Assembly: GCA_034429715.1 (NCBI GenBank)
Contig: DAOUFR010000067.1
Location: 1-19,875, forward strand
Reading direction: 5' to 3'
Length of the DNA stretch: 19,875 nucleotides
Source: CAIMUM01 sp034429715
GTDB lineage: Bacteria > Chloroflexota > Dehalococcoidia > GIF9 > UBA5629
Shown: positions 14,593 to 19,875 of the stretch, piece after piece
Position numbering within the stretch: position 1 is the first letter of the stretch
How the letters are laid out: the number at the start of each line of letters is the position of its first letter
The notes under the pieces: model-generated
The model's input: the letters and a program-made list of their open reading frames with translations, nothing else
Database searches by the model: none
Told to the model about the DNA's origin: nothing
Position numbers and translations under genes: made by a program

Positions 14593-15366
14593 TTGAATAT
14601 CCTGGCTGTCGGTGACGTTATAGGTAAGCCTGGCAGGAGGGCACTACAGCAGTTTCTGCCAGGCTTAATTAATGAGTACAATGTCGATCTTGTCATAGCC
14701 AATGGCGAGAATTCCGCACACGGTATCGGCATCACAGTCAAAACTGCGCAGGATCTGCTTGATGCCGGCGTGGATGTCATAACCAGCGGTAACCATATCT
14801 GGGCTCAGCGCGAGATCGTTAATTGCATGGACGGGGACCTGCCCATCATACGTCCGCTCAACTTCCCTCCAGGCGTGGCCGGAAGAGGCTACCTTGTCAT
14901 CGATGATGTCCTGGTGGTAAACCTTATCGGGCGCGTATTCGTCGGCCCGGCTGATTGCCCTTTCCGCGCCATAGATGGTCTGCTGTCTGCGCTGAGGCCC
15001 CTGCCCAAAGTGATCATGGTGGATTTTCACGCCGAAGCCACGTCCGAGAAAATAGCGCTGGGACGATATCTGGACGGACGTGTCAGCGCGGTGCTGGGAA
15101 CCCATACACATGTGGGCACCACGGATAGTCATATAATGCCGGGCGGCACGGCCTATGTCACCGATATCGGAATGGTGGGTCCCGTCGATTCCATCATCGG
15201 CGATGATGTCGATAATGTGCTGAACAGCTTTCTGACCGGACTGCCTCACCGGCTGTCCGTCGGCAGAGGCATTGCGGCGCTGGATGCCATACTGCTGGAT
15301 ATCAACGCTGAGACGGGCAAAGCGGCCGGTATACAGAGAATCAGGCGGGAGGAGAACGAGTCTTGA
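14593..15366 (+). CDS. ymdB: YmdB-type metallophosphoesterase (TIGR00282 family)
   Basis: A 257-residue calcineurin-like phosphoesterase of the YmdB/TIGR00282 family. Metal-site segments are ILAVGDVIGKPGRRAL (start), IANGENSAHGIG, TSGNHIW, VDFHAEATSEK and GTHTHVGTTD. Members hydrolyse 2',3'- or 3',5'-cyclic nucleotides and in Bacillus influence biofilm, motility and sporulation choices. The start is a TTG at 14593 with GAGG seven bases before it. It is 18 bp after rny, with which it is classically linked, and its stop overlaps the next gene as TTGA. The protein is full length and its active-site residues look intact. It may help deal with cyclic nucleotides released when RNases degrade RNA, an inference from neighbourhood. 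Confidence 0.94.
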   Translation: MNILAVGDVIGKPGRRALQQFLPGLINEYNVDLVIANGENSAHGIGITVKTAQDLLDAGVDVITSGNHIWAQREIVNCMDGDLPIIRPLNFPPGVAGRGYLVIDDVLVVNLIGRVFVGPADCPFRAIDGLLSALRPLPKVIMVDFHAEATSEKIALGRYLDGRVSAVLGTHTHVGTTDSHIMPGGTAYVTDIGMVGPVDSIIGDDVDNVLNSFLTGLPHRLSVGRGIAALDAILLDINAETGKAAGIQRIRREENES

Positions 15367-16202
15367 GGTTCGATCTGCACCTGCACACCACGGGCTCGGA
15401 CGGCCGCCTGACCCCCTCTCAGATGGTCGCATTGGCGGCCGAACGGGGATTGGAGGTCATATCTATCACTGACCACGACAGCGTCAGCGGTGTGGGCGAG
15501 GCGCTGTCTGCAGCTGCCGTTGTGAAGAAGCTGACGGTCATCCCGGGCGTTGAGATAAATACGGACCTGGCCACAGGCGAGCTGCATGTGCTGGGCTATT
15601 TTATTAATTACGAGGATGCGGAACTTATAGTCTCCCTGGCGAAGATAAGGGAATCCCGCGTCGGCAGGGCACAGAAGATGCTGGCCAGGCTGGGTGAGTT
15701 GGGAATGCCTGTGGACTGGCAGCGGGTATTGGACCTGGCCAGGGGCGAGTCGATCTGCCGGCCGCATATAGCGCAGGCCATGCTGGAGAAAGGATATATC
15801 TCAGATGAGAAGGAGGCCTTCGACAAATATATCGGCAGGAACTGTCCGGCTTACGTTGGCCGGGAGAAGGTAGGGCCGGTTGAGGCGGTGAGGATTGTTA
15901 AGAAGGCGGGCGGCATAGCGGTGCTGGCGCATCCCGCCGATATTGCGGATGTTGACAACATTATCGTTGAGCTCAAGACGGCCGGCCTGGACGGTATCGA
16001 GGCTTATTACGGCCAGTATGACAGCAGGACCATCAGCCGGATCGTGGGACTGGCCAAACGTCATGATTTACTTACCACAGGCGGCAGCGACTATCACCAT
16101 TTCTGCGACGGCAGGGAGACCAAGCTTGGCAGCGTAGATATACCTGAAAGCTCCATAGTGAAGCTGTTCGCCGCTGCCGGCAGGGTGTACAGGCCCTCGT
16201 GA
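15363..16202 (+). CDS. PHP-domain phosphoesterase (TrpH/YciV-like)
   Basis: A 279-residue stand-alone PHP protein. The trinuclear metal site is readable in FDLHLHTTGSDG (residues about 3-14), ISITDHDSV, VIPGVEIN, VLAHPADI and the closing GGSDYHHFCDG. The pattern matches the TrpH/YciV family. Characterised members (RNase AM in E. coli) act as 5'-3' exonucleases on RNA oligomers and as pAp phosphatases. The start is a TTG at 15363 that overlaps the ymdB stop (TTGA), behind a strong GGGAGGAG at 15347-15354, so it is the third gene of the rny-ymdB operon. Histidinol-phosphatase activity is an alternative for PHP proteins, but there are no his genes nearby. The fold is certain; the substrate is not. 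Confidence 0.9.
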   Translation: MRFDLHLHTTGSDGRLTPSQMVALAAERGLEVISITDHDSVSGVGEALSAAAVVKKLTVIPGVEINTDLATGELHVLGYFINYEDAELIVSLAKIRESRVGRAQKMLARLGELGMPVDWQRVLDLARGESICRPHIAQAMLEKGYISDEKEAFDKYIGRNCPAYVGREKVGPVEAVRIVKKAGGIAVLAHPADIADVDNIIVELKTAGLDGIEAYYGQYDSRTISRIVGLAKRHDLLTTGGSDYHHFCDGRETKLGSVDIPESSIVKLFAAAGRVYRPS

Positions 16203-16295
16203 GTTTTTAGGGGCTGCGCGACTGCGCGCTTTGACTACTATAACGGCCGCCGTATTTCAGCTTAAAAGCGGATGGAACAAGCTATTAAAAAGTAA

Positions 16296-16301
16296 TATAA
16301 T
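16296..16301 (+). promoter_or_regulatory. Putative -10 element of the Fe-S oxidoreductase gene
   Basis: A perfect TATAAT lies 37 bp before the ATG, with AAGGAG at 16329-16334. The -35 region (TGGAAC at 16273-16278, 17 bp away) is only a partial match. Upstream, a short GC hairpin (GCGCG ACTG CGCGC, about 16217-16230) follows the PHP gene and may weakly attenuate read-through, although it has no U-tract. Confidence 0.4.
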
Positions 16302-16338
16302 ATTGCGGTTTTAAGAAAATAATCTCGGAAGGAGTAAC

Positions 16339-18465
16339 ATGGAAGCGACGCGAGAAATTTTCTGGCACATCCCCTTATTAGTACAGATAGCCCTTTACCT
16401 TGCAGCAGCAGCAGCCATCGCGCTGATCGGCTATTCGGTGTACAGGCGCTACCAGATGTGGACTCTGGGCAGGCCCGACAAGCGTTTCGACAAACCGGGC
16501 TGGCGCATCGGCGAGTTCATCAAACTGACTATTTTAGACGCCGGACTGCATGTTAGGTTCCTGCGTGAGCCGTATCCCGGCATCATGCACTTCCTGATCT
16601 TTGTGGGCTGCATACTTCTTTTCATCGGTGCGGGGCTGGACTTCCTGAACCATTACGTTTTCGAGCCGTTTCACGCCGCCTTTATCCATGGCCCGGTATA
16701 TATTTACTTGGGCGGACTATGGAACATAGCCGGCGTCATGGTGCTGATCGGCCTCGTTATGGCCTTCGTGCGCCGCTATATTCAGAAGCCCAAAAGGCTT
16801 AACACGGTGCTGGACGACGGCGTCGCCCTCTTCCTCATCTTTATCGTGGTTATCAGTGGTTTCTTCCTGCAGGGATTCAGGATGATCGCCGCTATGCCTG
16901 AAACGCTGGGATTGAGCCAGCCCGAATACTATGTGCATCCCGAGTGGGGACAGGTCAGGTTCGGCGGCTTCTGGATCGCCGGCATGTTCGCCGGGCTTCC
17001 CGAGGCTACGCGCTATCTGTGGTACCAGATCCTCTGGTACGGACATGTGATTATAACCGTGGGCGCCGTCTTCTACGTTATCGTTGCCTGGGATAAGCTG
17101 ACACATATATTGATCTCACCGGTCAATGTGCTGTTCAAGACCTCGCGTCCCAAGGGCGCCCTCAGTGTGGTCGACCTTGAGAATGCCGAGACCTATGGTA
17201 TCGGTAAAATCGAGGATTTTACCTGGAAGCAGCTATTCGACCTGGATGCCTGCACCAACTGCGGACGTTGCCAGGACAGGTGTCCTGCCTACCTGACGGA
17301 CAAGCCGCTATCACCGCGGCAACTGGTACAGGACCTAAAGACTCACTGGCAGGAGCGCTCCCCTGCGCTGCTGGCTGAGAAGAAGGCCAAAGCTAAAGCG
17401 GCCAGGGCGGGAGGCGAAGCCGCGCCCGCCCCTGCGGAGGAAGCAGGCGGAAGCACCAAAGCCATGGTGGGCGAGGTCATCACGGAAGATGTGATCTGGG
17501 CCTGCACGACCTGCCGCGCCTGCCAGGATATCTGCCCCGTGTTTGTCGAGCATATCGACAAGATCATCGACATGCGCCGTCACCTGGTGCTGGATCTGGC
17601 GCAGGTCCCCGAAACCGGCCTGGCTGTCCTGCAGTGTATCGAGGCCAGGGGACACAGCTGCAAAGGCACCACGCTGACCAGGACCGACTGGACGGCCGGA
17701 CTGGATATCAAGCAGTTATCGGAAGATCCCAACGTTGAGTACGTGTTCTTTGCCGGCTGCGCTGCGTCACTGGAGGAGAGGAGCACCAAGATCGCCATCG
17801 CTACGACCAGGATACTCAAGGCCGCCGGCGTGAGCTTCGGCATACTGGGCGCGCAGGAGATGTGCTGCGGCGAGCCTGCCAGGAGATTGGGCAACGAGTA
17901 TCTGTACCAGACGCTGGCCGCCAACAACATCGAGCAGTTCAAAGGCTATAATATCAAGAAGATCATCACCATGTGCCCGCACTGCTTCAATACGCTCAAG
18001 AACGAATATCCGCAGTTCGGCGGAAACTTCGAGATCATCCACCACAGCACTTTCATCTCCCAGCTAATCAGCGACGGCAAGATCAAGCCCTCAGTCATGA
18101 AGGAAAACAGGATAACCTATCACGACTCGTGCTACCTGGGCAGGCACAACGATATATACAAGCCGCAGAGGCATGTGCTGCAGGCTATTAACAAGCTTCC
18201 GATCCTCGAGATGGAGCGCTCCGGCAACAAAGGTTTCTGCTGCGGCGCGGGAGGAGGACGCTTCTGGATGGAGGAACGCATCGGCAAGCGTATCAGCGAG
18301 GTGCGAATCGACCAGGTCATGGAGACCGGCGCGGATATCGTGGCCTCAGCTTGCCCCTACTGCGTCCAGATGTTCACCGATGCCATCAAGGCCAAGGGCG
18401 CGGAGGAGACCCTGATCGCGAAGGATATAGCAGAGCTGGTCGCAGAATCGATGGAACTCAAATAG
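16339..18465 (+). CDS. Membrane-bound Fe-S oxidoreductase with NarI-like and twin CCG domains (ETF:quinone oxidoreductase / FadF-like)
   Basis: A 708-residue protein. The N-terminal third has five hydrophobic helices (about 12-33, 78-102, 118-145, 158-178, 235-258) with histidines placed as in cytochrome b/NarI subunits. Two [4Fe-4S] motifs follow, C305-C308-C311-C315P and C389-C392-C395-C399P, then two CCG domains: Cys474, C509-C510-G, C546PHC549; and Cys598, C634-C635-G, C672PYC675. This order matches the FadF/YwjF group, proposed to pass electrons from electron-transfer flavoprotein (acyl-CoA oxidation) to menaquinone; HdrD-type heterodisulfide reductases are relatives. No etfAB or acyl-CoA dehydrogenase genes are in view, so the partner is inferred. 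An Ala/Lys-rich stretch (about 350-375) between the clusters is lineage-specific. A monocistronic gene ended by a strong terminator. Confidence 0.88.
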   Translation: MEATREIFWHIPLLVQIALYLAAAAAIALIGYSVYRRYQMWTLGRPDKRFDKPGWRIGEFIKLTILDAGLHVRFLREPYPGIMHFLIFVGCILLFIGAGLDFLNHYVFEPFHAAFIHGPVYIYLGGLWNIAGVMVLIGLVMAFVRRYIQKPKRLNTVLDDGVALFLIFIVVISGFFLQGFRMIAAMPETLGLSQPEYYVHPEWGQVRFGGFWIAGMFAGLPEATRYLWYQILWYGHVIITVGAVFYVIVAWDKLTHILISPVNVLFKTSRPKGALSVVDLENAETYGIGKIEDFTWKQLFDLDACTNCGRCQDRCPAYLTDKPLSPRQLVQDLKTHWQERSPALLAEKKAKAKAARAGGEAAPAPAEEAGGSTKAMVGEVITEDVIWACTTCRACQDICPVFVEHIDKIIDMRRHLVLDLAQVPETGLAVLQCIEARGHSCKGTTLTRTDWTAGLDIKQLSEDPNVEYVFFAGCAASLEERSTKIAIATTRILKAAGVSFGILGAQEMCCGEPARRLGNEYLYQTLAANNIEQFKGYNIKKIITMCPHCFNTLKNEYPQFGGNFEIIHHSTFISQLISDGKIKPSVMKENRITYHDSCYLGRHNDIYKPQRHVLQAINKLPILEMERSGNKGFCCGAGGGRFWMEERIGKRISEVRIDQVMETGADIVASACPYCVQMFTDAIKAKGAEETLIAKDIAELVAESMELK

Positions 18466-18480
18466 TATTCCTATAAATAG

Positions 18481-18514
18481 AAGAAAGGGCCGATATGTAT
18501 ATCGGCCCTTTCTT
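18481..18514. terminator. Bidirectional intrinsic terminator
   Basis: AAGAAAGGGCCGATAT (18481-18496) is perfectly complementary, in inverted form, to the 16 bases at 18499-18514, with only two bases between the arms. The A-rich foot on one side and T-rich foot on the other give a U-tract in both directions. It serves the oxidoreductase (plus) and the converging lipoprotein gene (minus). It is the only strong intrinsic terminator I see in the window. Confidence 0.9.
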
Positions 18515-18540
18515 ATTGTTCAGCATATGTTGTGGGCTTA

Positions 18541-19308
18541 TTAAGCCGGTGGTGCGGGCTGTTGTTCAACGATCTTGCTCTCTATCTGATTTTCTTTGGC
18601 GGCAGGCCTGGGCCTCGACGCGTAAACGATAACCAGTATCACGGCCACAAGTCCCCCCAGTACTATAAGTATTAGCGGCCAGTCTACATACCTGCTCTGC
18701 ACCATTATCTGTCGCCCGTTTTTTAACGAGGAATAGTTGAATTTATAGGTTGCCGTATCCCTCTGATAAGAGTCAGCATTGGTCGTCGTGATCTGTCCGG
18801 GCAGGGTTATGGACCAGGACAGGCCGAACATAGAGTCCAGCGCCGCTTCTCCCATCTTTGACCATTGCTCCGCTGTTCCGACATCAATCGCATCCGGCGA
18901 CATGGGCGGTATGGTAAAGGATAGGGAATAGTATTTAATGAAAAAATTGTCTGTTATGGTGAAAACAGGGTCTTTAATGTTTGAGGCACCCTGCTCGCTT
19001 CTAATGAACGCGGCGGCGATATTACTGATATCCTCTTTGCGGAAAACCCTCGTTGCCGATACTGTCGTAAAGCCGCCTTCGCTTGTTACTTCGACCAGCC
19101 ATCCGTTGCTGATATAGGTCTGCAGAGGAAAAGCATTGGAGAGCGAAGTTCCCATCTGTCCGCTTCCCGTCAGAGATATCTTCTGAACTATCAAGCCGGA
19201 GGGTTTAAAGGTTGTATGAATATCAGCATCGATCCTGCCGCATGCTGCCAGAGCCAGTATCGTGACCAGAAGGAGAGCCAGTATTAATGACGAAATGCGA
19301 CTTCCCAT
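18541..19308 (-). CDS. Lipoprotein with C-terminal transmembrane anchor (LppM/DUF3153-like)
   Basis: A 255-residue exported protein. The signal peptide ends in the lipobox LAAC (Cys23), so the mature N-terminus should be lipidated. The body (24-205) is beta-rich, with the segment CGRIDADIHTTFKPSG resembling the start of LppM/DUF3153 domains. A single membrane helix (about 211-230, PLILIVLGGLVAVILVIVYA) is followed by a short charged, Pro-rich tail (SRPRPAAKEN...QPAPPA) that should be cytoplasmic. It is thus anchored at both ends with the main domain outside. The ATG at 19308 has a strong GAGGTGAT, and a promoter lies at 19334-19362. Family assignment is tentative, from layout and the domain's first strand; the function is unknown. 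Confidence 0.75.
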   Translation of the reverse strand: MGSRISSLILALLLVTILALAACGRIDADIHTTFKPSGLIVQKISLTGSGQMGTSLSNAFPLQTYISNGWLVEVTSEGGFTTVSATRVFRKEDISNIAAAFIRSEQGASNIKDPVFTITDNFFIKYYSLSFTIPPMSPDAIDVGTAEQWSKMGEAALDSMFGLSWSITLPGQITTTNADSYQRDTATYKFNYSSLKNGRQIMVQSRYVDWPLILIVLGGLVAVILVIVYASRPRPAAKENQIESKIVEQQPAPPA

Positions 19309-19333
19309 GCCATCACCTCACATATTGATAACG

Positions 19334-19362
19334 ATTATAAGCCTGTGAAATACCGATTACAA
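19334..19362 (-). promoter_or_regulatory. Promoter of the lipoprotein gene
   Basis: On the minus strand TTGTAA (19357-19362, 4/6) and a perfect TATAAT (19334-19339) are spaced by 17 bp. Transcription should start near 19327, about 18 bases before the ATG at 19308, just enough to include the GAGGTGAT ribosome site. Confidence 0.6.
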
Positions 19363-19423
19363 TATCTGTAAAACGTTGCGGCAATCGGGTAAAAGACAGT
19401 CACAATAGATACTTGCGTGCTGC

Positions 19424-19684
19424 TCAAGCTTGTTTTTTCTTCCGGGCGATCGCTGTATACAGGCCGAATATAACAAGCAGGTATGCCAGAAGACGTATGA
19501 TAATGAGCGGCACGGTCAGCCCTGCGGATAATCCGAGCAAGGTCAGCAAGTGTGAAACGCCGAACAGGCCGAAAGCCGCGCCGACATACAGCTCCACACG
19601 CGACCTGGTCCTGATGTATTCCCAGATACCCATGCTGAGTATGATGATACAGAGTATTAAGTTTGTGAGAACAACAGTGTCCAT
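19424..19684 (-). CDS. Small three-helix membrane protein, function unknown
   Basis: An 86-residue hydrophobic protein with helices at about 4-20, 32-51 and 57-78, and a basic C-terminal end (ARKKKQA) consistent with a cytoplasmic tail. Charged residues EYIRTRSRVE lie in the loop between helices 1 and 2. I recognise no family. The ATG at 19684 has AGGAGAG about seven bases upstream, which makes the gene credible despite its size. It lies between the lipoprotein (116 bp downstream) and tRNA-Asn (119 bp upstream). No clear promoter was found for it. A subunit or stress-related membrane role cannot be judged from sequence. Confidence 0.6.
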   Translation of the reverse strand: MDTVVLTNLILCIIILSMGIWEYIRTRSRVELYVGAAFGLFGVSHLLTLLGLSAGLTVPLIIIRLLAYLLVIFGLYTAIARKKKQA

Positions 19685-19802
19685 GATAAAACTCTCCTAT
19701 CTGCGGATTCTAATGACCTCATTGGACTGCTTGGAAACGCTCCGGATATGACAATCCAAACTCAGCATATAGATTATTCGGAAAGAAGTCGAAAAGAGGA
19801 TT

Positions 19803-19875
19803 TGGCTCCTCGGGTAGGATTCGAACCTACGACCTAGCGGTTAACAGCCGCCCGCTCTACCGTTGAGCTACCGAG
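19803..19875 (-). tRNA. tRNA-Asn(GTT), 5' end cut by window edge
   Basis: Read on the minus strand, this folds as a tRNA. The D arm is GCTC/GAGC; the anticodon loop CTGTTAA carries GTT at 19843-19845; the T arm is GTAGG-TTCGAAT-CCTAC; the acceptor strand CCGAGGA is followed by G and an encoded CCA (19803-19805). The matching 5' acceptor strand is visible only as CTCGG at 19871-19875, so two bases are missing beyond the window. The anticodon and the shape around it (GGCTGTTAACC) fit asparagine. Confidence 0.95.

Noticed and set aside
19685..19802. Gap next to tRNA-Asn, examined for an attachment site or integrated element.
   Set aside because: No repeat of the tRNA 3' end and no integrase or phage-like gene is in view.

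Overview
The window looks like a chromosomal housekeeping segment of an uncultured anaerobic bacterium, most likely a Chloroflexota member near the Dehalococcoidia. This rests on overall protein character and gene content: recA-recX, RNase Y with a YmdB-type phosphatase, a split transketolase, long-form HPF, a DUF1461 membrane protein, and a CCG-domain membrane Fe-S oxidoreductase. No similarity search was possible, so the taxonomy is an inference. There are no insertion sequences, CRISPR arrays, phage genes or plasmid functions, and no gene-free stretch longer than about 165 bp.

Layout. (1) 1-3011, minus strand: an operon with a good promoter (2982-3011) carries the two transketolase subunits (ATGA overlap), a coiled-coil/Ig-like protein of unknown role, and the start of an MscS-type channel cut by the window edge. 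(2) 3050-6687, plus strand: a TIM-barrel amidohydrolase that appears to be made from a leaderless transcript, the 2H phosphoesterase ThpR, a separately promoted zinc-ribbon protein, ComF, long HPF and an O6-alkylguanine-DNA alkyltransferase. (3) 6713-10183, minus strand: a complete replicative DNA polymerase III alpha subunit. Its PHP domain keeps all nine metal ligands and it has a clamp-binding motif. (4) 10260-11246: a Lit-like DUF1461 membrane protein (plus) converging on an FmdB-type zinc ribbon (minus). (5) 11274-16202, plus strand: recA-recX, then rny-ymdB-PHP phosphoesterase, i.e. recombination followed by RNA turnover. A 7+7 bp dyad and a clear promoter lie between fmdB and recA. (6) 16339-18514: a 708-residue cytochrome-b-like, twin-cluster, twin-CCG oxidoreductase of the ETF:menaquinone oxidoreductase (FadF-like) type, ended by a near-perfect 16-bp-stem bidirectional terminator. 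(7) 18541-19875, minus strand: a lipoprotein with a second, C-terminal membrane anchor, a three-helix membrane protein, and tRNA-Asn(GTT) running off the right edge.

How the genes relate. The strongest functional groups are the recA-recX pair (strand exchange and its modulator) and the rny-ymdB-PHP run (RNA cleavage and clean-up of small phosphoester products). The split transketolase serves the non-oxidative pentose phosphate pathway. The 708-residue protein probably passes electrons from acyl-CoA oxidation to the quinone pool. Five genes start with TTG, each set by a Shine-Dalgarno sequence or an overlap, and several longer in-frame readings are not the real starts. Nothing here is a clear-cut new system. 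The best candidates for new biology are the coiled-coil/Ig-like protein beside MscS, the leaderless amidohydrolase promoter, the Lit-like membrane protein, the RNA-decay operon with an appended PHP enzyme, and the recA/fmdB dyad.
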